A stretch of 64,000 nt of DNA from Streptomyces lomondensis. Its GTDB lineage: Bacteria > Actinomycetota > Actinomycetes > Streptomycetales > Streptomycetaceae. Both the position numbers and the translations under genes were made by a program. Shown here piece by piece: positions 1 to 7,920 of the stretch (the stretch's first letter is position 1; the number at the start of each line of letters is the position of its first letter). Where the stretch lies: NCBI RefSeq assembly GCF_014651035.1, contig NZ_BMWC01000006.1, positions 248,001 to 312,000 on the forward strand, read 5' to 3'. The notes under the pieces are model-generated. The model had not been told where the DNA came from. It saw only the letters and a list, made by a program, of their open reading frames with translations, and made no database searches.

Positions 1-2330
1 TCCAGCAGCTCCCCGGCCCCGTCCCGCAGGGCCTCCTCGACCTCCGCCGCCGGAACGACCGCGTCGACGACCAGGGCGACATCCTGCGTCGCGACGGGGA
101 ACGTGGAGATCCGCGGCGCCGCCACCGTGGCGTCACCGGCCGCCTCGACCGCGTCGAGGTCGACCTCCATCGCACAGGTCCGCGCGGGCAGCCCCAGCGC
201 CTTCACGACCCGCGGGTGCAGCTCGCCCGCGTGTCCCACGACCCGCTCGGCACCGTCCACGGTGACCGCCAGTTCGGCGCACCGGCCCGGGTGCCACGGC
301 CCGTACTGCCCCTTGCGGACGGTCAGCTCGGCACCGGCCTCACGGGCGACGGCCCGCGCCGCCTCCACCGCGTCGGCCCAGTCGGCCGGACGGCCCTTGC
401 CCCACCAGCCGGCCTGCTCGCGCGCACCGGCGAGCACGACGGCGACGTGCCGCGGCTGCTCGGGCAGCGCCGCGTTCAGCTCGGCGAGCTCCTCGTCGGT
501 GGGGCGGCGGTCGACGGGCAGCACCGCGGCGATCCGCTGCTCCTCGCGCGGCCGGAAGACGAGGCCGGACTCGAACAGCGCGAGGTCGTGCGAGCCCCGG
601 CCGTCGTTGCGCCGCAGGGCGGCGAGCAGGCCCGGCAGCAGCGTCGTGCGCAGCGCGGGCTCCTCGTCGCTGAGCGGGTTGCTGAGCTTCACGACCCGGC
701 GGGCCGGATCGTCCTTGTCCAGGCCGAGCTGGTCGAAGACCTGCTCGCCGAGGAACGGGTAGTTCAGCGCCTCGACGTACCCGGCGCCGGCCAGGGCACG
801 GCCTACGCGGCGGTGCAGCCGCTGCCGGTCGGTCAGGCCGAGGCCCGCCGGCGGCTTGGGCAGGGTGGAGGGCAGGTTCTCGTAGCCCTCCAGGCGGATG
901 ACCTCTTCGGCCAGGTCGTTCGGGTCGGTGAGGTCGGGCCGCCAGGACGGCACGGTGACGATCAGCTCGTCCTGCCCGTACACGTCGCAGCCGATCTCCT
1001 GGAGCCGCCGTACGACGGTCTCGCGGCCGTAGGCGACGCCCGCGACCTTGTCCGGGTGGTCGGCCGGGATGGTGATGGTGCGCGGCGCGGTCGGAGCGAT
1101 GACCTCGGTGACGCCGGCCTCGGCGGTGCCGCCCGCGAGGAGGACCAGCAGGTCCACGGTGCGCTGCGCGGCGGCCGCGGCGGCCTGCGGGTCGACGCCG
1201 CGCTCGAAGCGCCGGGACGCCTCGGAGGACAGCTTGTGCCGGCGGGCCGTGCGCGCGATCGACACGGCGTCGAAGTGCGCCGCCTCGATGACGACGTCGG
1301 CCGTGGCGTTCTCCACGTTGTCGTGGTCGGCGATCTCCGTGTTGGCGCCGCCCATGACACCGGCGAGGCCGATCGGGCCGCGGTCGTCGGTGATCACCAG
1401 GTCCTCGGCGTCGAGGGTGCGCTCGACGCCGTCGAGGGTGGTGAGCTTCTCGCCCGGCTCGGCGCGGCGCACGCCGATGGTGCCCTGGACCAGGCCGCGG
1501 TCGTAGGCGTGCAGCGGCTGGCCGAGCTCCATCATCACGTAGTTGGTGACGTCGACGGCGAGCGAGATCGGGCGCATGCCGACCTTCTGCAGCCGGCGCT
1601 GGAGCCAGATCGGCGAGCGGGCCTCGGCGCTCAGGCCGGTGACCGTGCGGGCGGTGAAGCGGTCGCAGCCGGTGGGGTCGGCGATCCGCACCGGGTAGCC
1701 GTACGCGTTCGGGCCGGGCACGTCGATCAGGGCCGGGTCGCGCAGCGGCAGGCCGTAGGCGATGGCGGTCTCGCGGGCGACGCCGCGCATGGACAGGCAG
1801 TAGCCGCGGTCGGGCGTGACGGCGATGTCGAGGACCTCGTCGACCAGCTCCAGCAGCTCGATCGCGTCCTTGCCGACCTCGGTCTCCGGGGGCAGCACGA
1901 TGATGCCCTTGGTGCCGTCGTCGCCCATGCTCAGCTCGTCGCTGGAGCAGATCATGCCGCGGGACATCTTGCCGTAGGTCTTGCGCTCGGCGATCTGGAA
2001 GTCACCGGGCAGGACGGCGCCGGGCAGGGCCACGACGACCTTGTCGCCGACGGCGAAGTTGCGGGCGCCGCAGACGATCTCCTGGGGCTCGCCGGTGCCG
2101 TTGGCCTGGCCGACGTCGACGGTGCAGAAGCGGATCGGCTTCTTGAACTCCGTCAGCTCCTCGATGGTCGCCACCTGGCCCACGACCAGGGGCCCCTTGA
2201 GGTCGGCGCCGAGCTGCTCGACGGTCTCGACCTCCAGACCGGCCGAAATGAGCTTGGCCTGGACGTCCCGGCCGGTCTCCGTCACCGGCAGGTCGACGTA
2301 CTCCCGCAGCCAAGAAAGCGGGACCCGCAT
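1..2330 (-). CDS. pheT: Phenylalanyl-tRNA synthetase beta chain, C-terminus cut by window edge
   Basis: This is the beta subunit of the (alpha-beta)2 synthetase that charges tRNA-Phe in the cytoplasm. The protein begins MRVPLSWLREYVDLPVTE, the usual PheT N-terminus. It continues through the OB-fold tRNA-binding region (about residues 40-150), the B3/B4 editing region, a B5 region containing VPSWRPDLTD, and a catalytic-like core. The FDX-ACB anticodon-binding domain has just begun (PRISTFPVATQDVALV) when the window ends. About 776 residues are present, so roughly 60 C-terminal residues are missing. The ATG shares its first base with the last base of the pheS TGA, so the two genes are cotranscribed and probably translationally coupled. 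Identification is very secure. Confidence 0.97.
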   Translation of the reverse strand, partial: MRVPLSWLREYVDLPVTETGRDVQAKLISAGLEVETVEQLGADLKGPLVVGQVATIEELTEFKKPIRFCTVDVGQANGTGEPQEIVCGARNFAVGDKVVVALPGAVLPGDFQIAERKTYGKMSRGMICSSDELSMGDDGTKGIIVLPPETEVGKDAIELLELVDEVLDIAVTPDRGYCLSMRGVARETAIAYGLPLRDPALIDVPGPNAYGYPVRIADPTGCDRFTARTVTGLSAEARSPIWLQRRLQKVGMRPISLAVDVTNYVMMELGQPLHAYDRGLVQGTIGVRRAEPGEKLTTLDGVERTLDAEDLVITDDRGPIGLAGVMGGANTEIADHDNVENATADVVIEAAHFDAVSIARTARRHKLSSEASRRFERGVDPQAAAAAAQRTVDLLVLLAGGTAEAGVTEVIAPTAPRTITIPADHPDKVAGVAYGRETVVRRLQEIGCDVYGQDELIVTVPSWRPDLTDPNDLAEEVIRLEGYENLPSTLPKPPAGLGLTDRQRLHRRVGRALAGAGYVEALNYPFLGEQVFDQLGLDKDDPARRVVKLSNPLSDEEPALRTTLLPGLLAALRRNDGRGSHDLALFESGLVFRPREEQRIAAVLPVDRRPTDEELAELNAALPEQPRHVAVVLAGAREQAGWWGKGRPADWADAVEAARAVAREAGAELTVRKGQYGPWHPGRCAELAVTVDGAERVVGHAGELHPRVVKALGLPARTCAMEVDLDAVEAAGDATVAAPRISTFPVATQDVALVVDAVVPAAEVEEALRDGAGELL

Positions 2331-3457
2331 CAGATCTCCATCCCGAACGGCCGGGTGAACCGGACGTCACCCTCGACCATGTCTCGCATGTCCTCGACGT
2401 TGTGGCGGAACATCAGCATCCGCTCGATGCCGAACCCGAAGGCGAAGCCGCTGTACTTCTCGGGGTCGACGCCGCAGGCGGTGAGCACCCGCGGGTTGAC
2501 CATGCCGCAGCCGCCGAGCTCGATCCAGCCCTCGGACGAGCAGGTGCGGCAGGGGCGGTCGGGGTTGCCGACGGACTCGCCCTTGCAGACGTAGCAGAGC
2601 ATGTCCATCTCGGCGCTCGGCTCGGTGAACGGGAAGTAGTTCGGCCGCAGCCGGGTCTTCATGTCCGCGCCGAAGAGGGCCTGGACCATGTGGTCCAGGG
2701 TGCCCTTGAGGTCGGCCATCGTCAGGCCCTCGTCCACCGCGAGCAGCTCGATCTGGTGGAAGACGGGCGTGTGCGTGGCGTCCAGCTCGTCGGTGCGGAA
2801 CACCCGGCCGGGGCAGACGATGTAGACCGGCAGCTCACGGTCGAGCAGCGCCCGGGCCTGCACCGGGGAGGTGTGCGTGCGCAGGACGACACCGGAGCCG
2901 GACTCCTCGGTGCCCTCGGGGCCCCGCACGAAGAAGGTGTCCTGCATCTGCCGGGCCGGGTGGTCGGGCAGGAAGTTCAGGGCGTCGAAGTTGAACCACT
3001 CCGCCTCGACCTCGGGCCCCTCGGCGACCTCGTAGCCCATGGCCACGAAGACGTCCGCGACCCGCTCCATCATCGTGGTGAGCGGGTGCCGGGCGCCGGC
3101 CGGTACGCGGTCGTAGGGCAGCGTGACGTCCACCGCCTCCTCGACCAGCACCCGGGCGTCCCGCTCGGCCTCCAGCTCGGTCTGGCGCGCGGCGAGGCCC
3201 TTGTTCACGGCGCCGCGGGCCTGGCCGACGCGCTTGCCGGCCTCGGCCTTGGCGTGCGGGGGCAGCGCGCCGATCTCGCGGTTGGCGAGGGCCAGCGGCG
3301 AGGCGGGGCCGGTGTGGGCGACCTTGGCCTCGTGGAGCGCGTCGAGGGAGTCCGCGGCGGCGAAGGCGGCGAGCGCCTCGTCCCGCATGCGCTCGATCTC
3401 TTCCGGTTTCAACGTCTCGACCTCGACCGGGTCGTACGACTTATTCGGTGCCGACAT
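2330..3457 (-). CDS. pheS: Phenylalanyl-tRNA synthetase alpha chain
   Basis: The catalytic alpha subunit activates phenylalanine and transfers it to tRNA-Phe. The 375-aa product has the helical N-terminal tRNA-binding arm (residues 1-100). A class II aaRS core follows, with motif 2 at FRTDELDATHTPVFHQIE and motif 3 at GFAFGFGIERMLMFRH. A Cys-rich insertion (CYVCKG, then CRTC) lies before the final motif, as in many actinobacterial PheS proteins. The ATG at 3457 is preceded by a GGGAAGAG ribosome site. It is the first gene of the pheST operon. The 130-nt upstream gap to the kinase gene shows no convincing attenuator. Confidence 0.97.
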   Translation of the reverse strand: MSAPNKSYDPVEVETLKPEEIERMRDEALAAFAAADSLDALHEAKVAHTGPASPLALANREIGALPPHAKAEAGKRVGQARGAVNKGLAARQTELEAERDARVLVEEAVDVTLPYDRVPAGARHPLTTMMERVADVFVAMGYEVAEGPEVEAEWFNFDALNFLPDHPARQMQDTFFVRGPEGTEESGSGVVLRTHTSPVQARALLDRELPVYIVCPGRVFRTDELDATHTPVFHQIELLAVDEGLTMADLKGTLDHMVQALFGADMKTRLRPNYFPFTEPSAEMDMLCYVCKGESVGNPDRPCRTCSSEGWIELGGCGMVNPRVLTACGVDPEKYSGFAFGFGIERMLMFRHNVEDMRDMVEGDVRFTRPFGMEI

Positions 3458-3587
3458 CTCTTCCCGTGCTTCCGATTGGCTGGCTGAAGGTCCCCGTCAC
3501 CGACTCCGACGGCCGTCTGAAGGGACACAAAGGTGCCAATGGCCGAGTCTAACGGGGTGGAGGTATACGAATGCGCCCGCGGGCGGC

Positions 3588-4730
3588 TCAGGCGAGATAG
3601 GCCGGAGCGCTCACGGGCAACGTAAATCGGAACTCGGCGCCGGCGCCGGGGGCGCGGCCGACGGTGATGGTGCCGCCGTGGGCCTCGACGATGCCCTTGA
3701 CGATGTAGAGCCCGAGGCCCGTGCCGCCGCGCTTGCTGCCCCGCCAGAAGCGGGTGAAGACGCGGTTCATGGACTCCTCCGGGATGCCGGGCCCCTCGTC
3801 GCTCACCGTGACCGACGTACCGGTGTCCTCGCCCTCGCGGGGGGACGCCGTGGCCGTGACGTCGATCGTGACAGTTCCCTCGCCGTGCCGCACGGCATTT
3901 TCCAGCAGGTTGCTGAGCACCTGGTCGATCTTGTCGGGGTCGGCCCACAGGTCGGGCAGCGGCTGCTGGACGCGGAGCAGGAACCGGTCGGCGGGCTGCC
4001 CGGCGGCGACGTAGGCCTGGATGTGCCGGCCGACGGCGGCGCCGATGTCGACGGGCTGGCGCCGCACCTCCAGCCGGCCGGAGTCGATCCGGGAGATGTC
4101 GAGCAGCTCGGCGATGAGCCGGGTGACGCGGTCGGCGTCGGCGTCGACGGTCTCCAGCATCAGCCGCTTCTGGTCGTCGGTGAAGCGTTCCCACTTGGCG
4201 AGCAGGGTGGCGGTGAAGCCCTTGACGGAGGTGAGCGGGGAGCGCAGTTCGTGGGCGACGGTGGCGATCAGCTCGGCGTGGCTGCGCTCGGTGCGGCGGC
4301 GGGCCTCGGTGTCGCGCAGGGTGACGATCAGGCGGCGGACGGGCCCGGTGGGCCGGGTGCGGACGTAGCGGGCGGAGACCAGCACCTCACGCCCGCCGGG
4401 CAGGAGCAGGTTGCGCTCCGGCTGTCCGACGCGGATGGCGAGGCCGCCGTAGGGGTCGGTCAGCTGCCACCAGCGGCGGCCTTCCAGGTCCTCTAATGGC
4501 AGGGCCTTTTCCAGTCGCTGCCCGAGGGCGTCCCGGGCGCGGACGGCGGTGATGCGCTCGGCGGCGGCGTTGAAGCAGATGACGCGGCCCCGCTCGTCGG
4601 CGACGACGAGCCCGTCGGGCAGCTGGTCGGGGTCGATGCCGAGGCCGGCGAGATCACCGGGCGGCCGGGACGCGTCGGGCGGGCTCCCGGCGTCCTGGGC
4701 TTCCGGTGCGCTGCTGGTGCCGACCCTCAT
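3588..4730 (-). CDS. Orphan sensor histidine kinase with PAS domain
   Basis: This 380-aa soluble kinase has a PAS domain at about residues 35-145. A HisKA dimerisation helix follows, with the phospho-acceptor His160 in HELRSPL. The HATPase_c domain carries an N-box (NLLENAVRHG), a G1 box (DEGPGIPEE) and a G2 box (GTGLGLYIVKG). No transmembrane segment is evident, so it should sense a cytoplasmic signal or act in a complex. No response regulator lies beside it; the only one in the window is 58 kb away. The ATG at 4730 has a GGAGG site at good spacing. It sits upstream of pheS on the same strand, but the 130-nt gap does not prove cotranscription. Its partner and signal are unknown. Confidence 0.9.
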   Translation of the reverse strand: MRVGTSSAPEAQDAGSPPDASRPPGDLAGLGIDPDQLPDGLVVADERGRVICFNAAAERITAVRARDALGQRLEKALPLEDLEGRRWWQLTDPYGGLAIRVGQPERNLLLPGGREVLVSARYVRTRPTGPVRRLIVTLRDTEARRRTERSHAELIATVAHELRSPLTSVKGFTATLLAKWERFTDDQKRLMLETVDADADRVTRLIAELLDISRIDSGRLEVRRQPVDIGAAVGRHIQAYVAAGQPADRFLLRVQQPLPDLWADPDKIDQVLSNLLENAVRHGEGTVTIDVTATASPREGEDTGTSVTVSDEGPGIPEESMNRVFTRFWRGSKRGGTGLGLYIVKGIVEAHGGTITVGRAPGAGAEFRFTLPVSAPAYLA

Positions 4731-4783
4731 CCCCGTACCCCACCTCCAAGGCTCACAGAGGGGTCCCTGAGCTGGTCACCCTA

Positions 4784-5638
4784 CTAGTTCCCGGTGACGG
4801 AGCGGCACCCTCCGGCGGCGCGCTGTGCACGCGCCGACGCATAGAGACATACGGCGGCGGCGGTGGCGAGGTTCAGGCTCTCGGCCTTCCCGTGGATCGG
4901 GACGCGTACGACGGCGTCGGTGAGGGCGCGGGTCTCCTCGGGGAGCCCCCAGGCCTCGTTGCCGAAGACCCAGGCGGTCGGCCCGCCCATGGTGCCCTGG
5001 TCGAGTTCGTCGTCGAGGTCGCGGTCGCCGGCCCCGTCGGCGGCGAGGACGCGGACACCGGCGGCCCGCAGCTCTTCGACGGCGTGCTCCACGGGGACGC
5101 CGACGGCGACGGGCAGGTGGAACAGGGAGCCGACGGAGGCGCGGACGGCCTTGGGGTTGTACACGTCGACGGAGGCGTCGGTCAGCACGACGGCCTCGGC
5201 ACCGGCGGCGTCGGCGCAGCGCAGCACGGTGCCGGCGTTGCCGGGGTCGCGGACGTTGGCGAGGAGGGCGACGAGCCGGGGCCGGGCCTTCAGGACCTCG
5301 TCGAAGGGCGTGTCCAGGAACCGGCAGACACCGACCAGCCCCTGCGGGGTGACGGTGGTGGAGATGTCGGCGATGACCTGCTCGGAGGCGAGGTGCACGC
5401 GGGCACCGGCGTCCCGGGCCGCCCCGACGATGTCGGCGTACCGGTCCGCGGCCTCCAGCGTCGCGAACAGCTCCACGAGCGTGGCCTCGCCCCCGGCCAG
5501 GTGCCCGGCCGCCTCCCGCACGGCCTGCGGTCCCTCCGCGAGGAACAGCCGCTCCTTCCCCCGGAAGTTCCGCTTGGCGAGGCGCCGGGCGGCGGTGACA
5601 CGGGGGGAGCGAGGGGAGATGAGCTCGGGGGTGGGCAT
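4784..5638 (-). CDS. SpoU-family (TrmH-like) RNA 2'-O-methyltransferase
   Basis: This SPOUT methyltransferase probably adds a methyl group to a ribose 2'-OH in rRNA or tRNA using S-adenosylmethionine. The 284-aa form has an N-terminal substrate-binding region containing FRGKERLFLAEGPQAV. The trefoil-knot motifs follow: LLANVRDPGNAGTVLRCADA, then VFGNEAWGLPEE and a PIHGKAESLNLATAAAVCLY motif near the C-terminus. The frame is open to 5692. The start at 5638 (MPTPELISPRS) is preferred because AAGGTGA lies just upstream, and the longer forms would run into the rplT terminator hairpin. It is the next gene after rplT. The exact target nucleotide cannot be told from sequence. Confidence 0.92.
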   Translation of the reverse strand: MPTPELISPRSPRVTAARRLAKRNFRGKERLFLAEGPQAVREAAGHLAGGEATLVELFATLEAADRYADIVGAARDAGARVHLASEQVIADISTTVTPQGLVGVCRFLDTPFDEVLKARPRLVALLANVRDPGNAGTVLRCADAAGAEAVVLTDASVDVYNPKAVRASVGSLFHLPVAVGVPVEHAVEELRAAGVRVLAADGAGDRDLDDELDQGTMGGPTAWVFGNEAWGLPEETRALTDAVVRVPIHGKAESLNLATAAAVCLYASARAQRAAGGCRSVTGN

Positions 5639-5672
5639 GTTGTTCACCTTGGTAGTTGCCATGGACACAGCA

Positions 5673-5705
5673 GGACCCGCAGGCCTTTTCAACCTGCGGG
5701 TCCTT
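5673..5705 (-). terminator. Terminator hairpin after rplT
   Basis: A perfect 12-bp stem (AGGACCCGCAGG with CCTGCGGGTCCT) closes a 9-nt loop, 31 nt after the rplT stop codon. There is no U-tract, as is common in Streptomyces. It separates the infC-rpmI-rplT operon from the methyltransferase gene. Confidence 0.75.
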
Positions 5706-5735
5706 CAGTCACGTCGGCTCAGAGCCGGCGGGGTG

Positions 5736-6119
5736 TCACGCAGCCTTGGGCGCGTTCACGTCGCTCGGCAGCGCCTTCTGGGCGACCTCGACGAGCGCGG
5801 CGAACGCACCGGCGTCGTTGACGGCCAGCTCGGCCAGGATCTTGCGGTCGACCTCGATGTTCGCGGCCTTCAGACCCTGGATGAAGCGGTTGTAGGTCAT
5901 GCCGTTGGCGCGGGCAGCGGCGTTGATGCGCTGGATCCACAGCTGACGGAAGTCGCCCTTGCGCTTCTTGCGGTCGTTGTAGTTGTAGACCAGCGAGTGG
6001 GTGACCTGCTCCTTGGCCTTGCGGTACAGGCGCGAACGCTGACCGCGGTAGCCGGAGGCCTGCTCGAGGATCGCCCGGCGCTTCTTGTGGGCGTTGACTG
6101 CCCGCTTGACGCGTGCCAC
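5736..6119 (-). CDS. rplT: 50S ribosomal protein L20
   Basis: L20 is an early-assembly 23S rRNA-binding protein of the large subunit. The 127-aa product begins MARVKRAVNAHKKRR. It contains the highly conserved YRGQRSRLYRKAKEQ and LWIQRINAAARANGMTYNRF segments and has normal length. It is the last gene of infC-rpmI-rplT, 98 nt downstream of rpmI, and is followed by a strong hairpin. In other bacteria L20 represses its own operon. No recognisable L20 binding mimic was identified here, but the long infC leader could carry one. Confidence 0.98.
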   Translation of the reverse strand: MARVKRAVNAHKKRRAILEQASGYRGQRSRLYRKAKEQVTHSLVYNYNDRKKRKGDFRQLWIQRINAAARANGMTYNRFIQGLKAANIEVDRKILAELAVNDAGAFAALVEVAQKALPSDVNAPKAA

Positions 6120-6217
6120 TTCTTAACTCCTTGTAGCGGGGCCGTGGTGGTCCTCACACGGCCCGAAATCGATTGGGTCCCGGTCTGACGTACATACGGC
6201 GCTCGCGCGCCGGGGCG

Positions 6218-6412
6218 TCACTTGCCGAGAAGCTTCTTGATCTTCGCGGCGTCGCCCGGGGCCATCTCGGCGTTGCCGGTGAGGCGACGCGTCACACGGG
6301 ACGACTTGTGCTCGAGCAGGTGGCGCTTGCCGGCACGCTCGCGGAGCACCTTGCCGGAGCCGGTGATCTTGAAGCGCTTGCTGGCACCGCTGTGCGACTT
6401 GTTCTTCGGCAT
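6218..6412 (-). CDS. rpmI: 50S ribosomal protein L35
   Basis: This 64-aa basic ribosomal protein begins MPKNKSHSGASKRFKITGSG and ends with KIKKLLGK, the normal L35 signature and length. The frame remains open upstream to 6469. The ATG at 6412 is chosen because the conserved N-terminus starts there and GAGGAGAG precedes it at suitable spacing. It lies between infC and rplT, as in most bacteria. Confidence 0.97.
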   Translation of the reverse strand: MPKNKSHSGASKRFKITGSGKVLRERAGKRHLLEHKSSRVTRRLTGNAEMAPGDAAKIKKLLGK

Positions 6413-6520
6413 AGCGCCGTTCTCTCCTCGTCGGTGGCGCTCCGATGCCCGGTCGCGAAAACCGGGCACGGTGGAGCGTCGTCTTGTTTCGGTTGCTTCC
6501 TGGGACTCGCGTCCCGGGGG

Positions 6521-7159
6521 TCACGCCTCGGCGGGCTCCTCAGCCGGCGCCTCGGACTCCGCGGCGTTCTGCGACTTGCCGGGGTTGGCCTTCGCTTCCG
6601 CCTTGCGGGCTTCCTGCGCCTGGCGAGCCTCGGCCATCGCCTCGGTCTTCTTCTTGTGCGGACCGAGGACCATGATCATGTTTCGGCCGTCCTGCTTCGG
6701 GTTCGACTCGACGAATCCGAGGTCCTGGACATCCTCCGCGAGACGCTGCAGCAGCCGGTAGCCCAGCTCGGGCCGGGACTGCTCGCGACCACGGAACATG
6801 ATCGTGATCTTGACCTTGTCGCCCTGCTTGAGGAACCGAACGACGTGACCCTTCTTGGTGTCATAGTCGTGCGGGTCGATCTTCGGCCGGAGCTTCATCT
6901 CCTTGATGACCGTGTGCGCCTGGTTCTTGCGCGCCTCACGGGCCTTCATGGCCGACTCGTACTTGAACTTCCCGTAGTCCATGAGCTTGCACACGGGCGG
7001 ACGGGCGTTCGCCGCGACCTCGACCAGGTCCAGGTCGTACTCCTGCGCAAGCTCCAGTGCCTTGGCCAGGGGGACGATGCCCACCTGCTCGCCACTGGGA
7101 CCGACAAGTCGCACCTCGGGAACGCGAATCCGGTCGTTGATGCGGGGCTCGGCGCTGAT
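6521..7159 (-). CDS. infC: Translation initiation factor IF-3 with probable AUC start
   Basis: IF-3 binds the 30S subunit, prevents premature 50S joining and proofreads start-codon choice. The 212-aa product shows the N-domain (RINDRIRVPEVRLVG, then DLVEVAANARPPVCKLMDYG) and the C-domain (IKEMKLRPKIDPHDY, then ITIMFRGREQSRPELG). An Ala/Glu-rich tail of about 35 residues follows, common in actinobacteria. No ATG, GTG or TTG lies in frame near the conserved N-terminus. The nearest upstream one is ATG 7246, inside the leader and next to a U-tract. GAGGAGG lies 4 nt before an ATC codon at 7159, giving an ISAEPRIND start. Non-AUG starts are the rule for infC because IF-3 discriminates against them, which gives autogenous control. 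The exact start is inferred. Confidence 0.95.
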   Translation of the reverse strand: MSAEPRINDRIRVPEVRLVGPSGEQVGIVPLAKALELAQEYDLDLVEVAANARPPVCKLMDYGKFKYESAMKAREARKNQAHTVIKEMKLRPKIDPHDYDTKKGHVVRFLKQGDKVKITIMFRGREQSRPELGYRLLQRLAEDVQDLGFVESNPKQDGRNMIMVLGPHKKKTEAMAEARQAQEARKAEAKANPGKSQNAAESEAPAEEPAEA

Positions 7160-7163
7160 GGAT

Positions 7164-7170
7164 CCTCCTC
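7164..7170 (-). promoter_or_regulatory. Strong Shine-Dalgarno site before the infC ATC start
   Basis: GAGGAGG is followed by ATCC and then the ATC codon of infC. It is the only strong ribosome site in the area and decides the start. The short 4-nt spacing and rare start codon together would make initiation dependent on IF-3 level. Confidence 0.7.
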
Positions 7171-7244
7171 GGTAGCACCACGCGACGGTCTGGCGGACGG
7201 CCGCGTAACGTCTCTGTTCGTTAGACCTAACCGCGCCGAAGCAC

Positions 7245-7276
7245 AAAAAATGCCCCGGACGATTCCCAGGCGGGGC
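7245..7276 (-). terminator. Intrinsic terminator or attenuator in the infC leader
   Basis: On the minus strand a GCCCCG/CGGGGC stem (7276-7271 with 7257-7252) closes a 13-nt loop and is followed immediately by TTTTTT. This lies about 85 nt upstream of the infC start and downstream of the likely promoter near 7470-7498. It therefore looks like a conditional terminator in the leader rather than the end of a gene. A competing antiterminator structure has not been demonstrated. Confidence 0.6.
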
Positions 7277-7468
7277 TCCTCGAACTACCGGAGCACCGCC
7301 GCGGGGGAGCCGCGGGGCGCGCTTTCGGACGGATCTCCGCCGCTGGGACGGGGCCGTCTGACCGGTGACCCGCCGCCCTGGGGGCGGTCAGGTGGGAGTT
7401 CGAAAGCCTCCACTTGTGGGTCGGGCTCGCGGGCCGCGAGGCATACGGGTCCGACCGGTCGTTACACG

Positions 7469-7498
7469 AGGTTACCAGCAATGGCCAGGAACGGCCAA
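7469..7498 (-). promoter_or_regulatory. Possible infC operon promoter
   Basis: On the minus strand TTGGCC (7498-7493) and TAACCT (7474-7469) are separated by 18 nt and could be -35 and -10 elements. Transcription would start near 7462, giving a leader of about 300 nt that includes several GC-rich inverted repeats and the U-tract hairpin. The 7160-7556 interval otherwise contains no supported gene. Confidence 0.4.
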
Positions 7499-7543
7499 TT
7501 GGGGCGCCCCGGGCCCTGGTGCGGCGCGCCTGCCTCCTGCGCC

Positions 7544-7549
7544 TATCGT
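7544..7549 (+). promoter_or_regulatory. -10 element for leaderless transcription of the DUF1844 gene
   Basis: TATCGT is followed by 7 nt and then ATG, so transcription would begin at or next to the A of the start codon. No ribosome-binding site is present, which supports a leaderless mRNA. Confidence 0.45.
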
Positions 7550-7556
7550 GTGGGGC

Positions 7557-7913
7557 ATGAGTGAGACCCCTCCTGAGTCCCCCGACTTCGACGCCATGGC
7601 CCGCGACATCGCCGAGGTCCCGGCGGTCGAGGTGATCGTGACGGTCGCCGTCAACCTGATGAGCGCCGCCGCCGTGAAGCTCGGTCTGACCGAGGAGGGC
7701 GAGAAGCACAAGGACCTGGACGAGGCCCGCAAGCTGGTGCACGCGCTGGCCGGTCTGCTGGACGCCTCCGCGACCGAGATCAGCTCGTTCCACGCGGCGC
7801 CCCTGCGCGACGGCCTGAAGTCGCTCCAGCTGGCGTTCCGCGAGGCCTCGCTCGTCCCGGACGAGCCCGGTCAGGGCCCGGGCGAGAAGTACACGGGGCC
7901 GGTCTACGGCTAG
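7557..7913 (+). CDS. DUF1844 family protein
   Basis: This 118-aa acidic protein has the DUF1844 domain over about residues 14-95, including VEVIVTVAVNLMSAAAVKLG and DLDEARKLVHALAGLLD. The function of the family is unknown. The frame is open from 7365, but the conserved N-terminus MSETPPESPDFDAMARDIAE begins at 7557 with a -10-like TATCGT just before it. It is divergent from the infC operon, an arrangement common in actinobacteria, so a link to translation is possible but unproven. There is no signal peptide or membrane segment. Confidence 0.88.
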   Translation: MSETPPESPDFDAMARDIAEVPAVEVIVTVAVNLMSAAAVKLGLTEEGEKHKDLDEARKLVHALAGLLDASATEISSFHAAPLRDGLKSLQLAFREASLVPDEPGQGPGEKYTGPVYG

Positions 7914-7920
7914 TTCCGCC

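Noticed and set aside
216..2594. 792-aa open frame on the plus strand
   Set aside because: Antisense to pheT/pheS; its composition is an artefact of GC-rich third positions and it has no recognisable domain.
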